NCBI RefSeq assembly: GCF_001625215.2
Contig: NC_030385.2
Span: 33,629,598 to 33,693,597, forward strand
DNA: 64,000 bases
Direction of reading: 5' to 3'
Origin: Daucus carota subsp. sativus
Taxonomy: Eukaryota > Streptophyta > Magnoliopsida > Apiales > Apiaceae
Within the stretch, counting starts at the first letter, position 1. Each line of letters opens with the position of its first letter. The position numbers were made by a program, and so were the translations under genes. This document shows, one piece after another, positions 12,168 through 22,200 of this stretch. The notes under the pieces were generated by a model. The model saw only the letters and a list, made by a program, of their open reading frames with translations. It was not told the DNA's origin and searched no databases.

Positions 12168-14357
12168 CCATGAATATAAGGAAATTTTTAAACAATCAGT
12201 AACCAGAGAATTCTCCCATCTCTTACTTTCCTCTGGGGCACACCCTAGACGTGCACCAAGTCATCAGCATCCCCAAGCAATGCATTAAAAAAGGATGCTT
12301 ATATATTTAATATTCTTTCCCGCAGTGTTATTTAATGGAATTAAGTTAATAAACTTACAAGCTGGTGATGTGGGTGTGCGTGTGGGGGGGTGCAAGACAA
12401 TAAAAAATATTTGTATTAGATTAAAAAAATCCTTGGAAAATTGAGATCTTTTTAAAAACTAAGCCGAATAGAAACTGCAACAGACATGGGTTCTAGGCCT
12501 AAATACTTGGGATTGCTCATACAGGAGGTCAAGGAGCGACTTTTTATAATTACATAGAAACAAGGATAACTACTTCAGTGAAATAAAAGGTCTTCAAAGC
12601 CAAAAGAGCCCATCTGGATGGAGATAGGATAAGTAAAGTTTACCAGGTAACAAAGTTTATTTTAGAACCATCTGGAAAGCCATGAATCTCCTTCTCTGGT
12701 CCTAGTGTATCATCAGCAAGCAAGTCATGGATCCCAATCCCAGTGTAAAATGACCTGTAAAGAATACATATATATAGCATTTATCTTTGTGGCATACTTG
12801 ACTTCGAATACTTGCAGAGTTACAGGTAAGAGTTCAAGTAAAAATTGATGGTATAATAACTCGCTCTTGACATAAAACTTGAAATTTTGTGTATCATAAT
12901 TATTATCAGCTAAAAGTAATCTCTTCTTGGCTAATGGCCAAAAATAAAATATTTTAACTCTCAGACAAGTAACAATTTAAATTGTTTGGACAAAAATTAA
13001 CATATGGGAAACGCATTTTTAGAATGCGTATCCCGTTTCTATAAGATACGAATTTCGTACTCGGGCATTTTTAATGATTTTCAATAAAGCAGATACGCAT
13101 TTAAGAAGTATCTCTTCAAACTGCAAAAGATGCACATTCTTCAAATGTGCATCTCATATATGCATCAGAGCATTTATATCAAAAAAGTTGGCCGAAGATT
13201 CAGCAATCTTTATATCTGTCCATCTTCTCCAAAAACAAGGTATTTATGTCATTACCACACTCTTTTTTGGTACAAAATCTATTTTAAAGTGAAAATGCTT
13301 TTGTAGAATGGGAAAAGGTGCTACATATTAAATATGTAGATCCTTTTACACAGATAGCAAATGTGCAGACCATAGAAGACATCGTTGATTAGATAATATA
13401 CAAACAAACCATATTGTGACACGAACTATTAGCTAATGCAAAAAAAATAAACTCCATAGGAACTCACATCCTACTCCGCGAATTACATTTAGCATCAATT
13501 CGTACGCCAGCAAGCTTTTCTTCTGGTCTTGCCAAGTCCGATAGAGGAGGCAAAGACCTCCGCTTGAGAAATAGTATCTTATCACGCTTAGGAGAAAATG
13601 ATAGTGCAGGAAGAGGTGGTGCATCAACTATATCTCTAATTTCTTGAGGAGGTAGCCGATATCCGCCTTCCAAAGCTAATTAGACACAATTACAAATAAA
13701 GAATAAGACTTCCAACACAATATTATTCATCAAAGTGCTCAATACACATGTGTGTGTAAGAAAAACATATAAGTACAGAATAATCATGAGTGAATGTCCA
13801 TTAAGATATTTTTTCTTATAATTTATTAAGCTTGTTGCTTTCAAATTACTAGCAACCCTTCACCCAAATTACTAAAAAGACCCAAATTTTGCATCAAAAA
13901 ACTACAATTTTACACAATTTCAAAACCCAAGTGCACAATAAGCTTAAAAATCTCTACTTTACTGCAATTCACCTCCCTAAACAACCAAAACTTCAAAAAG
14001 AATCAAACAAATCAGGCAACAAAAACATACACGACATAAATATATACACACAAACGCACCATCATCATCTTCGTATGCCTGAGTTGGGGGTGAAGTAGCA
14101 GAACCATTTGGACCCACGTTTTCAGCAGCAAGAGCACAAAAATCAGACTGGGTTGACATCTTCTTGGTGGGTTTTCCAAGAAAATGAGTATCAGTAATGG
14201 GTTTTAGAGAATTATTGTGAGAGTGGTGAAAAGAAAGAGATCGAATTGGTAAAGAAATGTGCTTTTTGTAAGCAGAGAGAGAATGATGCAAAGAGAGAGC
14301 TGAAGATGGGAGAGATGATAAGAGTGAAAAGCGATGATATACTTTGTGAAGTCGCAT
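5953..14357 (-). CDS. CGEP: Chloroplast glutamyl endopeptidase (S9D prolyl-oligopeptidase family)
   Basis: Fourteen coding exons, 5' to 3' on the minus strand: 14357-14060, 13675-13468, 12754-12644, 11958-11913, 11730-11621, 11530-11027, 9549-9421, 9124-8825, 8751-8293, 8153-8088, 7608-7548, 7469-7320, 6617-6480, 6264-5953. They total 2,892 nt and 963 residues, close to the roughly 960 of Arabidopsis CGEP. The enzyme is a stromal serine peptidase cleaving after Glu. Residues 1-60 (MRLHKVYHRFSLL start) are Ser/Leu/His-rich, like a plastid transit peptide. A seven-bladed propeller region follows, then the alpha/beta hydrolase domain. The likely triad is Ser777 in GGHSYGAF, an Asp near 851 in HGEEDNN and His885 in ESHGY. 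An upstream in-frame ATG at 14411 exists, but MRLHK matches the family start. Introns hold a hAT-like element, CA/GA microsatellites and one translatable 90 nt intron. Confidence 0.95.
9300..9404. repeat. Compound (CA)n-(GA)n microsatellite in CGEP intron
   Basis: A CA-rich stretch with variant units is followed directly by about 15 GA units, ending 17 bases before the 3' end of the exon at 9421-9549. It therefore sits right at a splice donor and length changes could affect splicing. Confidence 0.9.
9623..10050. mobile_element. hAT-like non-autonomous DNA transposon in CGEP intron
   Basis: A 428 bp insertion flanked by perfect 8 bp duplications GTTACATA (9615-9622 and 10051-10058), the length typical of hAT elements. 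Both ends begin CA when read inward (CAAGCTTATT and CATTGTTATC), giving weak terminal inverted repeats. The subterminal regions are dense in GACTAGTCG-type motifs in both orientations and contain a perfect 26 bp palindrome at 10016-10041. No transposase is encoded. It lies in the 1.48 kb intron between CGEP exons 11530-11027 and 9549-9421. Confidence 0.75.
11531..11620 (-). other. Translatable 90 nt intron of CGEP
   Basis: Bounded by GTATGC donor (from 11620) and TTTTAG acceptor (to 11531). Splicing restores the conserved N-A-V-F-D-N-F-V-W-V segment, so it is a real intron. It is a multiple of three and has no in-frame stop, so retention would add 30 residues to the propeller region. Confidence 0.7.
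12114..12163. repeat. (CA)n microsatellite in CGEP intron
   Basis: About 24 CA units with one interruption, in the intron between exons 12754-12644 and 11958-11913. Confidence 0.9.
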
Positions 14358-14730
14358 GACTGCAGGACTTGAAGAGGTTTGTGTTTTATAATCTCTTAAA
14401 GCCACTCCCACTAGTGTACTAGATTCTTATTGTTTGTACTCTCAATATGGTAGATTGTCAAAATTGCTAAATGGGTCATGAGATTTTCTTTCTTCTTAAA
14501 TATGATTTAAATGGGTCATGATATTTTCTTTCTCTTGAATAGTATAAAAATTAATAATAATATATATTATGATCAAATTAAAATAGTAATATATACAAGT
14601 AACAAATCAAAGACTGGTAAATAAAAGAGTGAGAAATGAATATATGATATAAGCACGATTTCATTCTGGATTATCTCCAGGATTCCACAATATTTCATAT
14701 TAACAACATATATATGAACTTAAATGTTGA

Positions 14731-14769
14731 ATTTCATATATATCTTTTCTTTGTCAGATTTCATATATA
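14731..14769. repeat. Short T-rich insertion with 12 bp flanking duplication (scar C)
   Basis: ATTTCATATATA occurs at 14731-14742 and 14758-14769, flanking a 15-base pyrimidine-rich insert ending GTCAG. It lies about 375 bp upstream of the CGEP start codon. The same layout is seen at 23626 and 58727. Confidence 0.6.
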
Positions 14770-15224
14770 AAATTTAATTTATGATCAATTATGTAATTAT
14801 AATCTTGATAAATATTATTTTTTGAAAAAGTGAGGTAATATAATAGTGTTGTTTGTTTGTTGTTATATTTTTAAAATGTTCTTCGTAATGTACTATAACA
14901 ATATGAGTTTCAATATTATAATTTACCAGATTTTAGGAAGGTTAGAAAACTAAGCAGACAGTGTTGCAACTTGCAGATCATCCGAGCGATGTTTTGGTAC
15001 CGTTTGAAAATTCAAGTTGCCAGATAATCAGAATCGCAACTCAACAAAACTAGACCATTCTGCATATTCTACACTAGTTTTCAGCGATTGTTCGACGCAG
15101 TGCAAGATCTTTTAGATCATTATATCCCAAATGAAATTGCAGAACACGAAAGTACTCAATAATCATAATCATTAAACACCTAACAATCATTTATTTAGCA
15201 AAGTTCAAATCCAAGTTCCACAAG

Positions 15225-15256
15225 ATAATCATAATCATAATCATAATCATAATCAT
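15225..15256. repeat. Hexamer microsatellite (ATAATC)n
   Basis: About five units directly downstream of the CP12 stop codon, in its likely 3' UTR. Confidence 0.9.
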
Positions 15257-15281
15257 TTCATTCATTCCAAACCACAACTAA

Positions 15282-15665
15282 TCAATCTTCATAAGTACGG
15301 CACTCTTCAGTCTCCATGTTATCCTTGCAAAACTCCTCCAACGGATCAGAAGCCTTCTGCCTGTCCTTTGCATGGCTAGCAGCTGCACTCAGTTCCTCCA
15401 CTTCATCCCACGCCGCTACACATTCGCCGCTAGCTGGATCCCCCGCACACGTTTCCTCAGCCTCCTTGATACTCTCGGCCACTTTTTCCGAGAGGTCCGG
15501 AGTCTTAGCCATTGGACGGACCATCATACGTTGGCCCGTCCAATGGCCACCGGACCTCCTCCATGGCTGGTTGAGCCATGGACATTTTATTTTAGGTGAG
15601 TCACTGGCCTTGGCCAGGATTTTTGGGGTGGATGAGAGGCTGATACTAGAGATTGTTGAAGACAT
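15282..15665 (-). CDS. CP12: Calvin-cycle regulator CP12, chloroplastic
   Basis: Single-exon, 127 residues. CP12 is a small, largely disordered stromal protein that links GAPDH and phosphoribulokinase into an inactive complex in the dark under thioredoxin control. Residues 1-50 (MSSTISSISLSSTPKILAKA start) look like a transit peptide. The mature part has SEKVAESIKEAEETC, the signature AWDEVEEL (86-92) and two Cys pairs, Cys73/Cys82 and Cys113/Cys122, which form the two regulatory disulfides. The C-terminal GAPDH-binding tail reads CKDNMETEECRTYED. In most CP12s the residue before ETxEC is Pro (CxDNPET), so Met here is a small departure. The intronless structure matches other CP12 genes. The upstream region carries an I-box and an ACGT core, fitting light-regulated expression. 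Confidence 0.95.
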   Translation of the reverse strand: MSSTISSISLSSTPKILAKASDSPKIKCPWLNQPWRRSGGHWTGQRMMVRPMAKTPDLSEKVAESIKEAEETCAGDPASGECVAAWDEVEELSAAASHAKDRQKASDPLEEFCKDNMETEECRTYED

Positions 15666-15748
15666 TGTTGTTTTGAGAAATGGAGGTATGGTGTGAGCAA
15701 CAGCACGGATAGAACTTATTAAGAGTGGTGATTTATGAGCATTGATTT

Positions 15749-15783
15749 CTTATCGAATATCTGCCTATCAGGGAATTACACGT
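15749..15783 (-). promoter_or_regulatory. I-box plus ACGT-core pair upstream of CP12
   Basis: On the minus strand GATAAG (I-box core, plus 15749-15754) lies about 25 bp from a TGACGTGT ACGT-core motif (plus 15776-15783), some 85-120 bp upstream of the CP12 ATG. The combination is typical of light-responsive plant promoters. Motif presence is seen; function is inferred. Confidence 0.4.
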
Positions 15784-16263
15784 CAGTTGAATCTCTTAAA
15801 AATATCTTGTTATTTATTAAAGTGGAGTATACGCTTGTGAAAGCCTAGATTTCATTTTCTTTGACATTTGATGAGCTACTGCAACTGTAAATATTGACAG
15901 TGCCTAAAACATTACGCAACTATTTGCACTCTGTATTCTTTTTTCTTTTTTTTGAAAATGAGAATAAATCTCAACGAGAATCGGCAATTCACCGTGATAA
16001 TTTTTTCATTCGAGAAAGCTTATTATCTAACCGTCGGACATGCAAGATGACCGGGGAAATTTAGACAATAAAACTTTAATGTCCGAAAAGAAAACCGGCA
16101 TTCTTCCAAGAATCTTGAAAATAAAACAAGAGAAACAAAAGAATGTAAGTCGATATATTTAACAAATTACATCAAAATATTCCCACAATCATGATAACTC
16201 ATGATTGAGACAATTAAGCTCTTAATTAAAGCATAATAATAAAATATTAATATCCTTAATTAA

Positions 16264-16420
16264 GACACAATTAACGCCCTCAAATAAGGCCCAATTAACG
16301 CCCTCAATAAATAGGCACAATTTACCCCCTCAATAATTGAGGCACAATTTACGCCCTCAATAAAGAGGCATAATTAACGAGGCACAATTACCGCCTTCAA
16401 TTAAGGCACAATTAGCGCAC
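16264..16420. repeat. Degenerate minisatellite, about 25 bp unit, about 7 copies
   Basis: Successive units read roughly CACAATTAACGCCCTCAATA plus a short AAGG-type linker, with one shortened unit. The copies are diverged. It sits between CP12 and the orphan exon at 16767. Confidence 0.8.
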
Positions 16421-16766
16421 TTTCCTTTCTGAAACCGGATCCCGTCCTGAAACCGCCGTCACCGCCACCATCCGCCACCACCGCTATGCTATCGATCAAG
16501 TTGTCTCGTCGTATGCGAAGCGAACAACGAAACGTATCACATGTAACACGAAAAATCGCCAAAAACACCAAAAACCAAACAAAACACATGGATTAAACAA
16601 ACAAACAAATACACACAAACAAACAAACAAGATTAAAATCAACACCTTTCGCAATTCCACTCAAAATCATGAGAAAAAGAAAGAATGTTGTAAATAATTG
16701 TAATAGAAGGGCATACCATATCATATTGTTCACGTAAGAAATATCAAAAATCAAGAAGAGACATAC

Positions 16767-16827
16767 CCATGAACTGATTAGAAGAAGCATGAGCACATTT
16801 TGCAGATTTTCCCATGCATATTCCCAT
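16767..16827 (-). pseudogene. Possible orphan first exon of a myristoylated kinase-like gene
   Basis: On the minus strand an ATG in good context opens MGICMGKSAKCAHASSNQFM and then meets a GTATGT donor at 16766. The MGxC start (N-myristoylation plus palmitoylation signal), the short first exon and an intron at this point resemble receptor-like cytoplasmic kinases of the PBS1/APK type. The 1.1 kb between here and CP12 contains no kinase domain in any frame I could find, so downstream exons are missing. The upstream side has a leader-like sequence with a long GA array. This could be a promoter-plus-first-exon relic; a chance peptide cannot be excluded. Confidence 0.3.
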
Positions 16828-16997
16828 TTTCTCTTCACCACCAAACTCTCAGAAGCAAGCCAATTTATGTCAACAAAAAACAAGTCAGAAAAACCCTAGC
16901 CACGCGAAACTGAAGAGCTTGTGAATGAAGTGCAGATGTGTTGTCTGGCTGAGGCTTTCTGTTGCAGATCAAGTTGTTCAATACTAATAATTGAGAG

Positions 16998-17008
16998 AGG
17001 GGAGAGAG

Positions 17009-17083
<75 letters not shown>
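16998..17083. repeat. (GA)n microsatellite
   Basis: A nearly uninterrupted GA array of about 40 units, upstream of the orphan exon on the minus strand, where it would lie in a leader or promoter. Confidence 0.9.
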
Positions 17084-17088
<5 letters not shown>

Positions 17089-17651
17089 TAGACGAGAGAG
17101 GTGATCAGGGAGGAGATGCATAAGCAGGAGATGGTAATGAGGGGGGAGAGATTTAACTGCGGATGGAGATCAGAGAATTGTTAGACGACTCTGCACTCTG
17201 TATTCTGAAATAACAAAATTTGACATCTAAATTACGCCTATCATTCATTCACGAAATTCTGTAAATATATTAAACTGGAGTATGTGGGATCAGATATCCT
17301 AAATTATTTCGAGTTTTGGGGATGAGATATTCTAAATGATAAGTCGTCATATAGTGAGCGGGTTCAGTGAACCACCGAATTAGTAATTATAATTTATATA
17401 TAATATTTTTATTATTTTAAATATAACTAAATTAATTAAATTTTTATTTGCAAAATTCGTAAATGAACCCACAAAATTGGAAATTTCTTGATATAAAAAA
17501 AATAAATCTTGCAGACTTGAATTTCTAGCTACGCTCATTCTTGTGTTTCATGCATGCTACCTGGAATTTGATGCTTGCTTTGCCTCTCAATTTCGGTTAG
17601 CCCTTTATTCCACCTCCTTTGGTTCCTTCCTCACATTCTCTACTTTCTCAG

Positions 17652-17659
17652 TATATATT
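17652..17659 (+). promoter_or_regulatory. Probable TATA box for the 17724 gene
   Basis: TATATATT about 70 bp upstream of the ATG, in a suitable position for a short 5' UTR. Confidence 0.45.
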
Positions 17660-17723
17660 ACACACCACAGGTTCAGCAACTTGATTCTGTCATAAAAAAT
17701 CAGGTTGGTAAAAACAACCAAAG

Positions 17724-18467
17724 ATGAAAGTGGAAACGAGGCAGCATCTGCTACTCATCCTTGGAGTCATTCTTCTCAGTTTCACAGGCAAGTTCCATAT
17801 CCAACACTGACTGTCAATTCACTTCCCTGTTTTCGATAACATAACCGATTTGATCTTTTGTTTTGTTGATTTCGCAGCTGAAAAATGTCGCCAACTAGTA
17901 GGAGGGGAGGCTTCTTCGAAGAGCTGGACAGAAAGGTTCACATTCTGGAATCGCTTCGACATGAGCTACGGAACCATTGCATGGATAACCAAGGAGCTAT
18001 TGAAGGCATACCTCTTCTACATCAGAGCTGTTCATGTACAGAGAATACGAACAGAAGCAACCAAAGCAGCCATTACAGAATATATAGAACAAGACCAGAA
18101 TCTGGACATAATGGCCGCCAAAGAAAAAGGCAAAGCGGCTGCAAAACAAGCGTACAGGCAACTGAAACATGTCACTGCACCAGCTCTTTCATCACTATGG
18201 GATGTTTTTGAAACACTTTACGTGGGTGGAAGCTTCGCGGAGGGGGTTACTAGGGGAATCGGAACGTTTCTTGGTGCTTATGCTGGAGGAATCTATGGAG
18301 AAGGGAAACTAAATTGGATTGGATTTCTTGTGGGAAGTCAGTTGGGGAGTTTGGCTGGGAGTAGAATTGGATTGATGATATATGATATTGGGAAAGGAAT
18401 ACAATTCTGCATTCTCCTTATTTTTGGACAAAGGAACTACTATCCATCTACATACAAGGAACTATGA
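17724..18467 (+). CDS. Small secreted or membrane protein of unknown function, glycine-zipper-like C-terminus
   Basis: Two exons, 17724-17787 and 17878-18467, giving 217 residues. The intron uses a GC donor (ACAG|GCAAGT) and a TTCGCAG acceptor; splicing reads T-A-E-K-C across the junction. Residues 1-22 (MKVETRQHLLLILGVILLSF) are a clear signal peptide or anchor. The middle (about 60-120) is helical and rich in Ala, Lys and Glu. Residues about 133-185 have regularly spaced glycines (GGSFAEGVTRGIGTFLGAYAG and later GSQLGSLAGSRIG), a glycine-zipper pattern that usually packs membrane helices. I recall similar uncharacterised plant proteins with the WTERFTFWN motif and the same Gly-rich tail, but no established function. 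It may be an ER or organelle membrane protein; this is inference only. Confidence 0.8.
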
Positions 18468-19245
18468 GGCTGGTTACATAATACATCACACTCTTTCGGC
18501 GGTTGGAAAATGCTATGCAGTGCTCAATGAAGAAAATAGTTTGTAAATATTTCTTAATCTCGTTAATATGCAATTTCTACGGAAGTGTATAAATGCTGAA
18601 AATAAAGCAATTGTTAATAAAGTACGAGAAAAATGTCCCTAAATTCATATTTAAGTGACTTATCTAAGTATGTAATAATCTAAGTACAAGGGTTTTCTAA
18701 CATGAGTGTTGAGGAATGAGGATATATTCGTAACAAGTTCGAGTCTCTGACATACAATAAACATGCATATGATAAAGAGTGAGCGATAGTAATTTATTTT
18801 ATTTTCACCTATGTCAGTGATAATCAATTGTTACTAGTAATTAATTATTCTGAACCAACACCTTTTAACTAAAAGATTTGATCAGATTATAAAATTAGTT
18901 TGTTTTATGGATGAGGGAGGGAGTATACAGATTTAATAGTTCAAAAAGCACACTATCTAATTTCCAGTCAGAGTAAAAAATGTCAAGAATTGCAGCTACT
19001 TGTTGCCCATTCAGAAAGATACATAGTACATACTGGCTTGATGCAGAACCCAAGTAATAGGTCTAGTGAAGCGGTTGCTCCTTTCATCCTTACATTGGTT
19101 GCCATGGGATCTGTGGGAATGGCTGGAATCATATCACCAAATATATAACAAGCACTAATAAATTGGTTTGATAAACATGAACTTTTTAGAAATAGTTCCT
19201 AACAACTCATCACCCAAGAGAACTGATGTATCTTCACCTCTTAAT
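18468..19245. other. Intergenic region between convergent genes
   Basis: 3' UTRs of the unknown gene and of the TXNDC9-like gene on the other strand. No other feature recognised. Confidence 0.5.
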
Positions 19246-22200
19246 TCATTCAGAATCAGAATCAGAATATGCAGAGGATCTCACTGTCCTACGTCTGCTT
19301 TCATCATAAACATTGTTTTCATCTTCTTTCTTCTCATTAATTATACCTGTGAAACGATGGTTTAGAATGTGCAGTAAAACTCCAGAGAATTTTCACTTCA
19401 AACATATGAATACCTTTCTTTATTAGTAGTGCCTCGAGAGTCCTAGTGGAGAAATCATCTTTTGCTCCCAAGTCTTGGAACCCAACCAGCCTATCACCTG
19501 CAATGCCTTGTCTGGACAAACAAGATTGATGAATGTTCAGCGAATGTTCAGCGAAGACTTTTCTCGTAAAAAGATTAAGGATCCAATCTCATATCAGCAT
19601 AGATATTTTAGACTTCCAAATTTCCAATTTTAGACCCCAAAATAGATTTACGGACCCTTTGCATCCTAGCACAACTATACAGGGTAAACTACCCCAAGCA
19701 CATTCAAGATTAGCCTATACAAACTATTTACCAAATTCAAAATCCAAGAAAAATAACAAAGCCCGCAGTAGGAAGATTATGAAACTGTTATATGACCATT
19801 CTAATGGAATAAATAGCACAGACATGGTTTATAATTAAAGGAAATTAAAGCAAATACAAGGAACTCTTGAACACTCCAAAAATGACATTTGATGATAACC
19901 AGGCATGTTCTGTTTAAGGAAAGATATTTTTTTCCTTAACATAATACGTTTGTAAAAGCATCACTAGTCAATTTCAATGTCATAAATCCCAAACGTTTGG
20001 CCAAGCCCGCCTAGTCAGAAAATAAAGTAAGTGAAGACATCAAAAGACACAAACTAACATTCATAGCAGGTAATGATGCAGCCAATCTGGCAAGGAAAAA
20101 AAACTATGCCACGGCAATTTTAATCACTGAAATCTGGCAAGGAAAAAAATGGCAATCTGGCAAGGAAAGGAATTACTGAAATTTTTTAAGAAGCTGAAAA
20201 ACAATTGCCAATATGAGTACTTAATAAGAAATAGAAATTCATCTGACCTGAAGAGTATGACACACGGCAAAGTCTTAATTCCTAGTTTCCCAACAAAGAA
20301 AGGGGCATTCTGCACATCATTTCCGGTTAGAAAGAAGATTTCAAACATATATTTTAATACTAACTGGACATAAACAATATGACCACAAGAGCTACTCCAT
20401 ACACATAAATGCTACCAGGCAAGAAAATGCTAACCTCGGCATCCAGTCTGATAAACTTGGTTTCCAAATGCCTAGCTGCAAGAGTCTTTAAGTGCTTATC
20501 CATTATCCTTGAAATTCAAACAAATGACAGATTCACATATCACATAGTAATAACCTTTCATATCTAATTTAGAACAAAAAGTTAAATCTGATATTTTCAC
20601 AAAAGATAACAAGAGATGCCGAAACTTCAGTGGACCAAGCAAAAACTTTAAATCCGAGCTACTCATCATGCATAAGAGTAGTTATATAAATAACCCTCAT
20701 GCAAGACAGATAATATTCTTACTTGCCAAACATATGCATGTCCAGATATAATACTTGCTGATAAATTTAGCAGAAAAAATAAATAATGAGTGAAATTTAT
20801 AGTTTACTGACCTAGAAGTGTGGGTGCTCATGTGTGCAGATGATTCCATGGCATACACGTGCTACCGATACATAATTAAGAAACTATCACTACACCAAGA
20901 CTGGAGAACTGACAATTGCTATATCATAATACGGACTACCCACTATTAAACCTTAATGCAAATATACATAGTCCCTAATATACTGTACACCTTAAGATTT
21001 TGACAGATAATACAACCATTTTGAAGAAGATGATCCTACCATGTGAATCATCATAAATATCAGCTGTAAATCGATTCTGATCATGATGTTTTTACAGGAT
21101 CCTATTCAAATGCTTAGCTCTATTGCTGTTGAACTAAAATATGCATGACTGGCAGCTTTTGGGGACCAGTTTATTTTAGTCCACCCATATCTATTTTGTC
21201 ACAAATCTGCCTGATCTATTTGATCTTATATTTTTTCAAAGACGTTGAAAATAATGGCATTGAAGGAATAATGGTTAAGAAAGCCTATTTTTTTAAAACG
21301 ACTCAATATTTTGTTTCTAAATTCAGCTTTTTTACATATAAAATGTTTAGGAGCATATGGGCCAATTAACCTAATAAAATAATGGTAATCTCCCTCACAA
21401 ACATGATGATGGTACCCTTGCATGTTTCAGATGTACATAGATAACGGCTTTGCCATAAGATTAGGCTAATGTACAATTTATTGGATGCAAATGAATTTTG
21501 ATTATTGGATGGTGGAAAACCAGCCTGCAAAACGAAATCTTGTGTGAGTTACCTTCTGATTAGCAGGTGGTTAGCGAGTTAAAGGAGCGCAACAAAAATG
21601 TTCTCACACTATCTTGTAAATTAAATTCCAGTCATTCACATTATTCTTGTATGAGTAGAGGATTAATTTAAGTGTGAAAAGTGTTGACCAAGACCTACAT
21701 GGCAGACTATTACTGATCTTATTTAAAATGAATTGAAAGTGGTATGCCATGTAGATTCACAGAGGACAAGCGAGAAAATCTCATCTGGCAGGTGGATTGC
21801 TGGCTAATTATTCATCATGGATCGTTTGCAGGAAACTCTGAGTATACGAGTGCTGTTCTTTGCATAATGGACAATGATATACATAATTGAGAATATCTTA
21901 GTCCTATAAGCCTAGCTATTTTCTTAAAATATCTTCAAGGATGTAGAAGTAAGGGACATTCTTCATATAGTATGTAAGTAAGAACAACGGAAAGCGTGAT
22001 AACTGGCATCATTTCTTAATTATCCTCAAGGTACCAATGTCCAAACTAACATACTACATTCTGTAATGTAACTCTAGCATCAAAAGAAAAGAGGTAAAAT
22101 GAACGAACGGATTTAGAAGTCAAGCTTACTTGCAGCGGTAAAATTCTCGATGGTAGAAGTGACAAATCATTTTTTCACAACCAGTGACTTCTCCTAGAAA

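Larger units (their letters stand above)
14358..15281. other. CGEP promoter side and CP12 downstream region
   Basis: Contains the CGEP promoter and 5' UTR next to 14357, AT-rich sequence, a short T-rich insertion with target duplication at 14731-14769, and an ATAATC hexamer array at 15225-15256 just 3' of CP12. No gene seen. Confidence 0.5.

Noticed and set aside
14358-14411. Longer CGEP start at 14411
   Set aside because: In frame, but MRLHKVYHRFSLL at 14357 matches the known family start better.
5953-15665. CGEP and CP12 as a functional chloroplast gene cluster
   Set aside because: Both products are plastid-targeted, but no shared regulation is visible and eukaryotic neighbours are usually unrelated.
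15316-15696. 126-codon open frame on the plus strand
   Set aside because: It is antisense to CP12, whose product is unmistakable.
16593-16883. 96-codon hydrophobic open frame on the minus strand
   Set aside because: It reads through a probable intron in another frame from the MGICMGKS start; the hydrophobicity comes from T-rich sequence.
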